Source of the DNA: CAZEAP01 sp964510315
Lineage (GTDB): Bacteria; Planctomycetota; Brocadiia; SM23-32
Length of the DNA stretch: 54,969 nt
Assembly (NCBI GenBank): GCA_964510315.1
Contig: CAZEAP010000026.1
Coordinates: forward strand, 1-54,969
Direction: 5' to 3'
In this document: positions 7,637-16,135 of the stretch, in pieces
How the letters are laid out: every line of letters begins with the position of its first letter
Numbering within the stretch: position 1 is the stretch's first letter
The notes under the pieces: model-generated
The model's database searches: none
Seen by the model: the letters and a program-made list of their open reading frames with translations, nothing else
Told to the model about the DNA's origin: nothing
Translations under genes and position numbers: made by a program

Positions 7637-8779
7637 ATGGCAGTTTCACGGAGAATGGTTGTGATGTTGTTGACGTTGCTGGCAGTCATTGGCTCTTTGG
7701 GTGCGACAGAAGCGAAGTTCGAGTGGCCTCGGCCCTCGCCACCGGAGCTTGCCCTCTCTGTCCGCGTGCTTAACAGCCCGATCCGCGTTGGGGAGCCGGT
7801 TTTCGTCAAGGTGGGCGCGCGGAATGATGGACAGCAGCCGGTCGATCTGTTCATGACTCGCTGGTTCGTGGGAGTCCGATGGCAGCTCCACATCAGGGCT
7901 CCCGATGAGGAGCGGTGGCATGAGGTGGGGATGCGGCCCGGGCTCCGGACTGCCCCTGCACCGCTGCACAGCTTGACGCTTGAGCCCGGAGAGAGCCTGG
8001 TAAAGACGCTGACTTTGTGGTTCCAAGAGGAAGAAGACCATCGGTCGGGAGAGCCGTATCCTCTCGTGTTCCCGAAGCCGGGACGGTACAGCTACCGGCT
8101 CTCGGGCGTGTTTGGCTTTCGCAACCCCGTCGCCGGCTGGTATCCCCAGGGAGAGGGGCGGATAGTTGTGCACCCGGGCGAAGCAGGACTTGAGGAAGTG
8201 CGGCAATTCGTAGGCACAGAAATGCCGACGCTGAGGCTTGTCGACGCGGAAAACAAAGCGGGGCTGGAGAAGTTGCTGAGGAATATTGGCGAGTCCCCCT
8301 ACACCCCCTACGTGAAGTGGCTGCTTGCCCGTGCGTTCATCGCCGGGGATTTCAATACCGCCGAGGGCGAGGGCGAAGAGGGGGCGAGACGCGTCGCCTA
8401 TCTCCATCAGCTTTCCGAGGAGTTGCTGGAGAAGTTCGCCGGTACCGGCACGCCCCCCGAGAGGGAAGCGCTCCTGCTGGGGGTGGTAGTGGGGAGTCTG
8501 TGCGCCCACGACCTTGAGCTATGGATCGAGGGCGGCACAGAGGCCCTTCGGGAAGCCGGGTGGGAGCCCGGCGGCGCTCTGCCCAGGTTGCGCGCGCAGT
8601 TGAGGACGATGGGCTTTCAAGGTGGCCTGGAAGAGCTGACCGAGCGGGAGGCTCGACGGTTGCAGCTCCAGCAGGAAGAGAAAGCCCGAAGAGCAATGAG
8701 TGAGGTGAACAGACGCTTCGCGCCGACCAGCGGCGTCCGATCGGTGTATGCCGAATGGGGCAGGTGGCTGGAGAAGTAG
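7637..8779 (+). CDS. Array B-type exported beta-sandwich protein, copy B5
   Basis: Predicted 380 residues from ATG 7637, with CTGGAGG upstream. The signal peptide is MVVMLLTLLAVIGSLG followed by ATEA. The domain signposts are GEPVF, ARNDG, TLEPGES, LWFQ and GRYSYRL, then the helical half with ESPYTPYVKWLL and FNTAEGEG, very like FDTTERGG in B1. The tail RFAPTSGVR...WGRWL keeps the family ending. B1 and B5 are the most alike pair by eye. It is the last array gene, and two B genes stand in a row here (B4, B5) without an A gene between them, so the pairing is not strict. Confidence 0.8.
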   Translation: MAVSRRMVVMLLTLLAVIGSLGATEAKFEWPRPSPPELALSVRVLNSPIRVGEPVFVKVGARNDGQQPVDLFMTRWFVGVRWQLHIRAPDEERWHEVGMRPGLRTAPAPLHSLTLEPGESLVKTLTLWFQEEEDHRSGEPYPLVFPKPGRYSYRLSGVFGFRNPVAGWYPQGEGRIVVHPGEAGLEEVRQFVGTEMPTLRLVDAENKAGLEKLLRNIGESPYTPYVKWLLARAFIAGDFNTAEGEGEEGARRVAYLHQLSEELLEKFAGTGTPPEREALLLGVVVGSLCAHDLELWIEGGTEALREAGWEPGGALPRLRAQLRTMGFQGGLEELTEREARRLQLQQEEKARRAMSEVNRRFAPTSGVRSVYAEWGRWLEK

Positions 8780-8880
8780 TCGACCCACGCTCCCAACCTC
8801 CGAGCTTCAGCGACGAGACAGCCATATTCCCCGCCAGGACGGTGACGGCTGGCCAACATCCCGATCGAGAGGAGAAGCAT

Positions 8881-10083
8881 ATGCTGATCCCAAGGCATTG
8901 TCTTGTCCGGACGCTTGCTTCGGTCCTTCTTCTGTTTGCCGTGGCGGCGGCACCATGCGCCGGCTCGAAATCAGGGTCGTCCGCGGCGCAGGATACGGCG
9001 ATGTACCGGGCCAACCCGCGTCAGACTGGCTACTACGAGGCTATCGGCCCCACCAGCGCGCCGGCGGTGGCCTGGGAGACCAAACTGCCCGCCGCTGCCC
9101 ATCCTCTGGTGGTTGGTGCGGGTCTGGTGCTCTGCCCGATTGTGCGTAACCTCCGGGGGCCCACGGGACTCTCGCGGGGACGGCTGTACGCCCTGGATGC
9201 CGACAGCGGCACACAAGCCTGGGTAGTTCCGGAGCTGTCTGGTCCACCATCGGGGCCGGCAATTGCGGACGGACAGGTCTTCTTCTCCGCAGGCACAACG
9301 CTTTCCTCGGTGGATCCTGTCACCGGGAAGGTCGGGGGCGAACTGAAAGTAGGTGACCATATCACCACGCCATGCACAGCGGGCGGCAACCCCCTGTACT
9401 TCGGAACCGATGGAGGATACGTAGTGTCAGTGGGAACGGACTTGCAGAATCCCAGGCAAATCCAGCTAACGGAGAACGATCCGGGCTCTGAGCTCGGTGA
9501 CATCTTCGCCGCTCCTGCGGCCGACGGCGGCACCCTCTATGCGTCCACCACTGGCGAATACGTCTACGCGATGGACCTCCAGGACGGCAGCGTCCTCTGG
9601 CAGCAGCCGATTGAGTACCTGTATATCTACATGGCGCGGGTCAACTCCCGCGTCTGCGTCACCGACGAGCACGTGCTCTACGCCCGCGACCTGGAGACCC
9701 TGGTGTGCGCCGACAGGCAGACCGGCCAGACGCAGTGGGAGTTTGCCGTGACAAGCCCTTTCATCACCGACTTCGCCGTGGATGATGATATGGTTTACGT
9801 CCCCGATACCGCGGGCGGTCCCGTTTACGCCTTGCACCTGGCCGACGGGACCGTGGCGTGGCAGTTTGAGCCGCCCTCCCGGCCCGGGCATGTGTCGGTG
9901 GATCAACAGCAGGTATACTTCGGCACCGCGGACGGCAGAGTCTACGCGCTCGATAAGAGCAACGGGCAGGAGAACTGGCATATCGACTTGGACGTCCAGG
10001 AGGGTATCGCGGCAGCGCCGGTTCCGACATCCTCTGCGCTCTTTGTCGCCGGCAGGAAGGGCAAGGTCTTCCGACTGGAGTAG
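8881..10083 (+). CDS. Exported PQQ-type beta-propeller protein
   Basis: Predicted 400 residues. The ATG at 8881 follows GAGAGGAGAAG and gives a signal peptide (SVLLLFAVAAAPCAG). The rest is a series of propeller blades of the PQQ_2/BamB-like kind with repeating YALD...G...W units, such as LYALDADSGTQAW, VYAMDLQDGSVLW and VYALDKSNGQENW; about six can be counted. Such proteins are extracytoplasmic scaffolds or, when they bind quinone, dehydrogenases. No dehydrogenase catalytic motif is evident, so a binding role is more likely. It starts about 100 bases after B5 on the same strand and may be read with the array. Confidence 0.85.
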   Translation: MLIPRHCLVRTLASVLLLFAVAAAPCAGSKSGSSAAQDTAMYRANPRQTGYYEAIGPTSAPAVAWETKLPAAAHPLVVGAGLVLCPIVRNLRGPTGLSRGRLYALDADSGTQAWVVPELSGPPSGPAIADGQVFFSAGTTLSSVDPVTGKVGGELKVGDHITTPCTAGGNPLYFGTDGGYVVSVGTDLQNPRQIQLTENDPGSELGDIFAAPAADGGTLYASTTGEYVYAMDLQDGSVLWQQPIEYLYIYMARVNSRVCVTDEHVLYARDLETLVCADRQTGQTQWEFAVTSPFITDFAVDDDMVYVPDTAGGPVYALHLADGTVAWQFEPPSRPGHVSVDQQQVYFGTADGRVYALDKSNGQENWHIDLDVQEGIAAAPVPTSSALFVAGRKGKVFRLE

Positions 10084-10174
10084 GCACGGTTCCCCGGCCT
10101 ACCCCGACCGGGCTGGAGCCCGGGCGCAGGAGTGGGAACTCCGGCTGCCGCCCGGGAGGAAACTCGGCCGACGC

Positions 10175-10214
10175 AAAAAGGGGGCCCTGCCCGCCCGGCG
10201 GCGGGGAGGGCCCC
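10175..10214 (-). terminator. Intrinsic terminator of the acs-fhs operon
   Basis: Arms 10200-10214 and 10181-10195 pair over 15 positions with one mismatch. On the - strand the stem is followed by CTTTTTG. It lies 23 bases past the fhs stop, exactly where the operon should end. The + strand side has only GGTTTGTG, so activity for the convergent propeller gene is less certain. A second inverted repeat (10119-10126 with 10149-10156) in the same gap has no U-tract. Confidence 0.8.
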
Positions 10215-10236
10215 GGTTTGTGTTCGCCACGTGGTC

Positions 10237-11925
10237 TCAGAAGAGGCCGACCACGTTACCCTCTTCGTCGATGTCCACCTGTTCGCCGGCCGGCCTGGAG
10301 GGCAGGCCGGGGATGGTGCGCATCGTGCCGCAGAGGGGATAGAGGAAGCCGGCGGCCATCGAGGGGCGAATATCCCTGATGGGCACGGTGAAGCCGGTAG
10401 GCCGGCCCTTCAGGTTCTTGTCGTGCGACAGCGACAGGTGGGTCTTCGCCATGCAGATGGGCATCTTGTCGTAGCCCAGGTCGGTGAACAGCTTGATCTT
10501 GCGGCGGGCCGTGCGGCTGTAGCTGACGCCGTCCGCGCCGTAGACCTTGGTCGCGATGGTCTCGATCTTCTCCCTGATCGATGCGTCATCGGGGTAGAGG
10601 AGCTGGAAGTCGCTCGGCTTCTCGGCGGCCTCGACCACGGCCTCTGCCAGCTCGGTGCCGCCCTTCCCTCCTTCGGCCCAGACATCGCTTGTCACCACGC
10701 ACTCGGCGCCTGCCTCCAGGGCCTCCTCTCGGACGACCTCGATCTCGGAGGGTTTGTCGTCGGTGAACTTGTTGATGCAGACCACCGAGGGGACGCCGAA
10801 CATCTGGACGTTCTCGATGTGCTTGGTCAGGTTCTCGCAGCCCCGGCGTACGGCATCCGGGTTCTCTTCCTTCATCTCGTCGGGGATTGGCCGGCCGGCC
10901 ACGACCCTGAACTCGCCGCTGTGCATCTTCAGGGCGCGGACGGTGGCCACGACGACCACGGCGTCGGGCACCAGGCCGCTCATGCGGCACTTGATGTTCA
11001 TGAACTTCTCCATCCCGATGTCGGCGCCGAAGCCGCTCTCGGTGACAACGTAGTCGGCCAGCTTCAGTGCGATCTTGTCGGCCAGGATACTGCTGTTGCC
11101 GTGGGCGATGTTGGCGAACGGGCCGGTGTGGACGAAGGCCGCTCCGCCCTCCAGGGTCTGCATGAGGTTGGGCTTGAGCGCGTCTTTCAGCAGTACGGTC
11201 ATGGCGCCGGCACATCCGAGGTCTTCGGCGGTCACCGGTTCCTTGTCGTAGGTGTATGCGACCACGGACCCCCCGACGCGTTCCCGCAGGTCCTGCAGGT
11301 CTTCGGCCAGGCCGAGGGCGGCCATCAGCTCGCTGGCCACACTGATGTCGAAGCCCGCCTTGCGCACGAAGCCCCTGGCGAGGCCGACCACGATCTCCTC
11401 CAGCGCCCAGCGATCGTTCAGGTCCACCACGCGATTCCAGCAGATGGTGTCGGGGTCGACGTTCAGGCGGTTGCGCCTCCGCATGTGGTTATCCAGGAAG
11501 GCGGCGGCCAGGTTATGGGCGATGCTGACGGCGTGGACGTCTCCTGTGAGATGGAGGTTGAAGTCCTCCATGGGGACCACCTGGCTGTAGCCTCCGCCGG
11601 CGGCGCCGCCCTTGATGCCGAAGACCGGCCCGAGGGAGGGCTGGCGGATGCAGACAAAGGCGTTCTTTCCGATCTCGCACAGCGCCTGGGTGGCGCCGAT
11701 GGTGGTGACGGTCTTGCCCTCCCCCAGCGGGGTGGGGGTGATGGCGGTTACGTCGATGTATTTGCCGTCGGGGCGGTCGGCCAGTCTGTCCAGCACGTCC
11801 AGCTTGACCTTTGCCTTGTAGTCGCCGTAGAGTTCCAGTTCATCGCGCAGGATGCCGGCTTCCTCGGCGATGTCCTCGATCTTGCGCATCTCGGCCTTCT
11901 GGGCAATCTCCAGATCACTCAGCAC
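10237..11925 (-). CDS. fhs: Formate--tetrahydrofolate ligase
   Basis: 562 residues, the normal length for the family. It joins formate to tetrahydrofolate using ATP, the first committed step of the methyl branch of the Wood-Ljungdahl pathway, in the cytoplasm. The nucleotide-binding segment TPLGEGKT (about residue 65) and family blocks such as RQPSLGPVFG and KGGAAGGGYSQV are intact. The start is GTG 11925, chosen because AAAGGAGGA precedes it with proper spacing; no in-frame ATG lies nearby. It is the last gene of the acs operon, 22 bases after the receiver-like gene, so formate activation is co-expressed with acetyl-CoA synthase. The later methyl-branch genes (cyclohydrolase, dehydrogenase, reductase) are not in this window. 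Confidence 0.97.
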   Translation of the reverse strand: MLSDLEIAQKAEMRKIEDIAEEAGILRDELELYGDYKAKVKLDVLDRLADRPDGKYIDVTAITPTPLGEGKTVTTIGATQALCEIGKNAFVCIRQPSLGPVFGIKGGAAGGGYSQVVPMEDFNLHLTGDVHAVSIAHNLAAAFLDNHMRRRNRLNVDPDTICWNRVVDLNDRWALEEIVVGLARGFVRKAGFDISVASELMAALGLAEDLQDLRERVGGSVVAYTYDKEPVTAEDLGCAGAMTVLLKDALKPNLMQTLEGGAAFVHTGPFANIAHGNSSILADKIALKLADYVVTESGFGADIGMEKFMNIKCRMSGLVPDAVVVVATVRALKMHSGEFRVVAGRPIPDEMKEENPDAVRRGCENLTKHIENVQMFGVPSVVCINKFTDDKPSEIEVVREEALEAGAECVVTSDVWAEGGKGGTELAEAVVEAAEKPSDFQLLYPDDASIREKIETIATKVYGADGVSYSRTARRKIKLFTDLGYDKMPICMAKTHLSLSHDKNLKGRPTGFTVPIRDIRPSMAAGFLYPLCGTMRTIPGLPSRPAGEQVDIDEEGNVVGLF

Positions 11926-11947
11926 GATGCTCCTCCTTTAGTTTGGT

Positions 11948-12349
11948 TCAGCTACCTATGGGGCGGCCGCGCGAGGACAGCACCCTCTCGACGGCCTCCA
12001 CGATGCTGTCCATCTGGTCCACGCAATGCAGGTAAAGGTCTGCGGGCAGCCAGTTGGGCAGCTCGCCGTCCAGTTCCAGTTCCAGTTTCACATCGGGGGT
12101 GGAAAAGACCACGCGGGGTGCGGCGGCCAGCGGGCTCCATCTTTTCAGCCACCGGCAAAGCTCCGCTCCATCCATGCCCGGTAGAATCAGGTGCAGCACG
12201 ACCACGTCGAACTCGCTGTCGACGTCCACCTTCATCATGGCCCGCTCGGCGGAGGCGGCGGCCTGAACGCGATGTCCGCGCTGATTCAGGCGGCGCCGGA
12301 CGGTTTCCGTCCGCTCGCAGTCGGCGTCGACGTAAAGGATTTTGGCCAT
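11948..12349 (-). CDS. Degenerate response-regulator receiver domain protein
   Basis: 133 residues, a stand-alone receiver (CheY-like) fold: MAKILYVDAD at the start keeps part of the acidic pocket, and LPGMDG follows the third strand. The phospho-acceptor position is His instead of Asp (VVLHLILPGMDG), and the conserved Lys near the C-terminus is missing (LYLHCVDQMD). It therefore probably cannot be phosphorylated in the usual way and may act as a protein-binding module. There is no DNA-binding domain. It starts 2 bases after the BioD-like ATPase stop and ends 22 bases before fhs, so it is firmly inside the operon. A role in sensing or assembly of the pathway is inference only. Confidence 0.8.
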   Translation of the reverse strand: MAKILYVDADCERTETVRRRLNQRGHRVQAAASAERAMMKVDVDSEFDVVVLHLILPGMDGAELCRWLKRWSPLAAAPRVVFSTPDVKLELELDGELPNWLPADLYLHCVDQMDSIVEAVERVLSSRGRPIGS

Positions 12350-12351
12350 CC

Positions 12352-13482
12352 TCAGGGCCTCTCCCCTGATGCAGTGGATGTCTCGGCCAGGCCGGCCGCC
12401 TCGAAGACCTTCTCCAGGTTCACGTACTCTTCGATCATCTGCTCGGCCATCTCTATCTTGTCGACATCCCGGGGCGTGATCTTCGGCACCAGGCTGCGGA
12501 CCTTGAAGGCGGCCCTGGCGGTGTCGTCCTCGACCAGCAGCACCGGCACGTCCACGGCGCACAGGATGTTGATGATGCTGATGTGGGGGATGAAGCCCCC
12601 GGTCAGCAGCAGGCCGGCAACTTCCGGCCCGGTGCCCCTGTCCTTCAAAAGGTGGGCGTTGATGGAGGCCAGGATATTGTCCACCCTGTCGCCGGGCACC
12701 ACCACCAGGCTGCCGTCGGTCAGGTAGTTGATCATGTGGTGGGGTTCCATGGCGGCCACGATGATGTCGCGGATCTTGTTGTCCAGCTTGTCCCCTCCGC
12801 ACAGCACTTCCAGACCGAACTCGCTTTGGATGTGTCGCATGGTGGGATAGGTCAGTTGCCGCCGGTAGGGAACGACTCCGAGGCACTCCATGCCCTGGTT
12901 TTCCAGCCCCTGGCGCACGGCCGCGCTGACCTTCTGGTACTTCTCCTCGTAAACCTTGTTGATCACGGCACCGACGATGGGGACCTGGTGCTCCTCAAAC
13001 AGCGCGCGGTTCAGCGCGATCTGGTCGATGCAGCGTCCGATCCCGCCACCGGTCACGATAATGCAGGCGGCCTCCAGCAGGCTGGCAACCCGGGCGTTGG
13101 AGGCGTCGATCACCGACCCCACCCCCGCGTGACCGGTGCCCTCCACCACGGCCAGGTCGTGGTCGGCTTCCAGCCCCTCGACGGCCTGCCGGATGGGGTC
13201 GTAGATGGACTCGGGGTCCGGCTCGTAGATGTACTCCCTGGTGAAGCCGCGGGGTATGGTCACCGGGCTGAGGTCCTTGATGGGGCCGGCCGCCTCGAGC
13301 GCCCGCTTGAACAGCACGGCGTCCTCGTCGACCTGCTGCTCCTCCTCCAGCACGTAGCGCTGGCCGATGGGCTTGATGAAGCAGGTTTTGTAGCCGCGTT
13401 TTCTGGCCGCGCTGTAGAGCCCCAGGCTGATGGTGGTCTTGCCGGCGTGCTGCTCGGTGGCCGCCACGTAGATGCGCTTCAT
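12352..13482 (-). CDS. BioD-like ATPase with DRTGG-type domain (phosphotransacetylase N-terminal family)
   Basis: 376 residues. The N-terminal half is a dethiobiotin-synthetase-like P-loop domain (TEQHAGKTT near residue 10, VVEGTGHAGVGS as a switch-like block). The C-terminal half resembles the DRTGG domain (GDRVDNI and LLLTGGFIP). This arrangement matches the regulatory N-terminal region of long phosphate acetyltransferases (COG0857-like), but the catalytic transacetylase domain is absent. Its ATG overlaps the preceding stop (ATGA), showing translational coupling to the DUF3786 gene. In an operon that produces acetyl-CoA, a stand-alone sensor of acetyl-CoA, acetyl phosphate or energy state is a reasonable guess, not shown by sequence. 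Confidence 0.8.
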   Translation of the reverse strand: MKRIYVAATEQHAGKTTISLGLYSAARKRGYKTCFIKPIGQRYVLEEEQQVDEDAVLFKRALEAAGPIKDLSPVTIPRGFTREYIYEPDPESIYDPIRQAVEGLEADHDLAVVEGTGHAGVGSVIDASNARVASLLEAACIIVTGGGIGRCIDQIALNRALFEEHQVPIVGAVINKVYEEKYQKVSAAVRQGLENQGMECLGVVPYRRQLTYPTMRHIQSEFGLEVLCGGDKLDNKIRDIIVAAMEPHHMINYLTDGSLVVVPGDRVDNILASINAHLLKDRGTGPEVAGLLLTGGFIPHISIINILCAVDVPVLLVEDDTARAAFKVRSLVPKITPRDVDKIEMAEQMIEEYVNLEKVFEAAGLAETSTASGERP

Positions 13483-14153
13483 GGCGCCTCCTCCGGGCGG
13501 CGGGCCGAGGGAGTGCGGCCGTCGAGCGCGGAGACCAGCTTCTCAGCCGCAACTATGCCGTCCTCCAGCGAGAAAATCCGCAGCATGTTGTCCGGCAGCA
13601 GCACGCGGCAGGAGGCGGGGAAATCCTCGTCCGCTTCGTGCCGGACCACCTCGAACTCCAGGAGGGGAAAGAACTTCACCACGCAGCGCAGGGGCTCCTC
13701 GCCGGCGGTCACCCCGCCCAGCTTCTCCACCGCCTGAAGGAATGCCTCCCGCTCCCGCCCCGCCGTGCGGGTGAGTCGGCCGTTGACCCGTCCCTCGAAG
13801 ACCCGCTGGTAAGAGCGGGCGCCGGCGAAATCGGCGAGGGAGACGAACTCCTTCGGCGGCACCGGGTCCTCGGCCGCCAGGTAGTCCAGAACCAGTATCT
13901 GCCAGACGATGTCCACCTCTTCGCCGCCGGCCGCCACCCGCATGCCGTAGGGGTCGAGCCCGACCTGAACCTTCCAGCAGAGCATGGGGACGTTCAGGTC
14001 GCCGGAGGGCTCGATGTTGACACCCAGCTTTGCCGGGCGCGAGGGGTCAAGCCTCTCCCGAGCCCTCCGGAGCGCCCTGTCGCGGGCTATCTCGTAGTGG
14101 TCCTGCTCCGGCAGGTTCAGAAGGCCGCGTTTGTCATTGGCGTCGGCGGACAA
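13479..14153 (-). CDS. DUF3786-like protein of the acs operon
   Basis: 224 residues, soluble, with no signal peptide or membrane segment. The sequence looks like DUF3786, a family I associate with anaerobes that carry CO dehydrogenase/acetyl-CoA synthase; this assignment is from memory of the pattern (PPKEFVSLADFAGARSYQRVFEG and KFFPLLEFEVVRHEADEDFPAS) and should be tested by profile search. Few Cys residues are present, so it is unlikely to hold a cluster itself. The start is TTG 14153, 11 bases after GGGAGG; the nearby ATG is out of frame. It lies 27 bases after acsE and is coupled by ATGA overlap to the BioD-like gene. Confidence 0.6.
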   Translation of the reverse strand: MSADANDKRGLLNLPEQDHYEIARDRALRRARERLDPSRPAKLGVNIEPSGDLNVPMLCWKVQVGLDPYGMRVAAGGEEVDIVWQILVLDYLAAEDPVPPKEFVSLADFAGARSYQRVFEGRVNGRLTRTAGREREAFLQAVEKLGGVTAGEEPLRCVVKFFPLLEFEVVRHEADEDFPASCRVLLPDNMLRIFSLEDGIVAAEKLVSALDGRTPSARRPEEAP

Positions 14154-14180
14154 AAGCTATGGCGCCTCCCGGCGCTTCAT

Positions 14181-14972
14181 TCAGCGGCTGGTCATGTAGG
14201 CGGCGATGTAGTCGTCGCAGTAGAGTTGCTTCTCCAGGAGCACTTCGGCGGTGATGGCCGACTGCATGAGGTCCTTGTCGAAGGCGTCCATGATGGCGGC
14301 GTCCAGTCCCGCCCCGATGCACATGGCGACGTAGGTGCTGTTGAGCAGGGAGCGCTCCTTGCAGTTCTGGCTCACGTTGGAGAGGCCGAGGATGAACTTC
14401 GGCGGCGGGTCGGAGACGACCTTGAGCTGGCGGATGGCCTCCATGACGGCCGCCGGCTGCTTGGGGGCCACGTTGACCGGCAGGATGACGGGGTCGATGA
14501 AAACGTCGGAGACCTCCAGCCCGTGCTCCATGGCCTTTGTCACGATGGTGGCCCCCATGGCCACCCGGCCGTCCACGTCCTTGGGAACGCCGGATTCATC
14601 GATGGTCAGGGCGATGAGCCGGGAGCCGGTCTCCGCGGCCAGGGGGACGTAGCGCTCCAACTCCTGGACGCTTGCCTTGGTGGAGTTAATGATGGTGGGA
14701 TTGTCACAGGCCTCCAGCGCCTGCTGCATGACGTCGAACTTGGGGGTGTCGATGCAGATCGGGGCGTCGCTGGCCTCCTGGATCGTCTCCACCAGCCAGC
14801 GCATGTTGTCGATGTCCTTGCCCCTTGTGGGACCGACGTTGACGTCGAGGGCGTCGGCGCCCGCCTCGAGCTGACGCCGGGCCAGACCCTGGATGGCCTC
14901 GGCGTCGCGGGACTCGATGGCCTCCTTGACCTCCGTGAACATGCCGTTAATGCGTTCACCGACCACGAACAT
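14181..14972 (-). CDS. acsE: Methyltetrahydrofolate:corrinoid/iron-sulfur protein methyltransferase
   Basis: 263 residues, the size of characterised AcsE (about 262). It transfers the methyl group from methyl-tetrahydrofolate to the cobalt of the corrinoid/iron-sulfur protein AcsCD. Family features of the pterin-binding TIM barrel are visible: GERINGMF at the start, GADALDVNVGPT, PICIDTP, and the NSTK and GLSNVS blocks. ATG 14972 is preceded by AAAGGAGCG. It lies 48 bases after acsD, in line with a single transcript and matched production with its corrinoid protein partner. Confidence 0.95.
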   Translation of the reverse strand: MFVVGERINGMFTEVKEAIESRDAEAIQGLARRQLEAGADALDVNVGPTRGKDIDNMRWLVETIQEASDAPICIDTPKFDVMQQALEACDNPTIINSTKASVQELERYVPLAAETGSRLIALTIDESGVPKDVDGRVAMGATIVTKAMEHGLEVSDVFIDPVILPVNVAPKQPAAVMEAIRQLKVVSDPPPKFILGLSNVSQNCKERSLLNSTYVAMCIGAGLDAAIMDAFDKDLMQSAITAEVLLEKQLYCDDYIAAYMTSR

Positions 14973-15020
14973 ACTGGCGCTCCTTTCTTCGGTTTACCGT
15001 CACCTTCGGGGTCGCGGGCA

Positions 15021-15989
15021 TCAGCCGGACAGCGGCCACATCTCCTCCACGGCGGCCTTGGCCTGCTGAAGGGCCTCCGGGTTGCGCATAATGACCAGTT
15101 CCGCGCCCGAATGGATGTAGCTTATCGCGCTGGCCGACTCCCACAGCGGGGCCCTGATTTCGCGCTCTCCCCAGCGGGGATTTTCCTCCTTGGGCGCGGC
15201 GGCCTCCTTGACCCGATGGATCTCCTTGCCGATGTTGACGACCACCGGCTGCTGCAGCAGCTTGTCGCCGCTGAGAGCCGCATTCCGACCGCGCTCGACG
15301 GTCGTGTAGATGTACACCATCCCGAAGCCCAGCGCACCGGTCGTCGGGTGCATGACCATGTCCTCCAGGTCCATTCCCACGTCGCGCAGCAGGATGTGAA
15401 GCTGTTTGGAGAGGTTGATGTCGGAGGGGGCCTCGGCGATGATCTTGTGGGAGTCGGCCAGGCAGCTCGCCGCCAGGGTGCGGTAGTTGTCTTCCTTGGC
15501 GGTGCCGAAGAGGCAGTTCTCGCCGGCGGCGGCGTGTGTGCACTTCGGCAGGACCTCGTTGTCCACGTCGTCCTCGTCGGTGCCCCACACGATCAGGGGC
15601 AGGCCGGTGCCATCGAGGACCTTCTGGATGTCCTCGACGCACTGTTCGGCACTTCTGCCCTCCCGGTCCGGATGGGCGGCTTCCAGGTGGAGGCAGACCA
15701 GGTCGGCGCCCCATTCCTCGCAGGCGGCGGCCCACTCCTCCAGGTCCTGAGCCACCTCCGCCACGTGCTTTCTTGCCTCCTGGTGCCAGTCCTCGACCCC
15801 GGCGGTGCTGATCTCCAGGGCGAAGGCCGGAGGGTTGGGATACTCCGCTTCGAAGCCGAGCATGGGCAGCCCGGTCTCCCCGCCGATCGTGACGGTTCGC
15901 GAGCGGGTGCCGCCATCCTCGCTGGTGGCACCGATAGTGACCTCGTTGATGGTTCCGCTGTATCTCTGCTTAACGTCCGGCACTGCCAT
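15021..15989 (-). CDS. acsD: CO dehydrogenase/acetyl-CoA synthase delta subunit (corrinoid protein small subunit)
   Basis: 322 residues, the usual AcsD/CdhD length. It is the TIM-barrel small subunit of the corrinoid/iron-sulfur protein and, with AcsC, carries the methylcobamide between AcsE and AcsB. Blocks such as GGETGLPMLGFEAEYPN, LHLEAAHPD and MHPTTGALGFGM fit the family. ATG 15989 follows AAAGGAGCC. The 146-base gap upstream, between acsV and this gene, contains no gene, promoter or hairpin that I can defend. Confidence 0.95.
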   Translation of the reverse strand: MAVPDVKQRYSGTINEVTIGATSEDGGTRSRTVTIGGETGLPMLGFEAEYPNPPAFALEISTAGVEDWHQEARKHVAEVAQDLEEWAAACEEWGADLVCLHLEAAHPDREGRSAEQCVEDIQKVLDGTGLPLIVWGTDEDDVDNEVLPKCTHAAAGENCLFGTAKEDNYRTLAASCLADSHKIIAEAPSDINLSKQLHILLRDVGMDLEDMVMHPTTGALGFGMVYIYTTVERGRNAALSGDKLLQQPVVVNIGKEIHRVKEAAAPKEENPRWGEREIRAPLWESASAISYIHSGAELVIMRNPEALQQAKAAVEEMWPLSG

Positions 15990-16135
15990 GCTTCAGGCTC
16001 CTTTCCGTGTGGGATGGTCCTTTTTGCTCCGCTCCACCTCACTATCTTCAGCAGCGGCGCATGCTATCCGGTCGGCACCTCTTCGGCAACTGCGGGCCTC
16101 GGCGGTCGGACGGGTCTGGTTCGATCTTGCCGCCG

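Noticed and set aside
1..8779. Toxin-antitoxin or contact-dependent inhibition locus
   Set aside because: The alternation of gene types is suggestive, but B proteins are exported and large, there is no secretion partner or delivery domain, and no toxin fold apart from the metzincin-like site is seen.
10119..10156. Second terminator hairpin after the propeller gene
   Set aside because: An 8-base inverted repeat with a nested one is present but has a large loop and no U-tract, so I do not call it a terminator.
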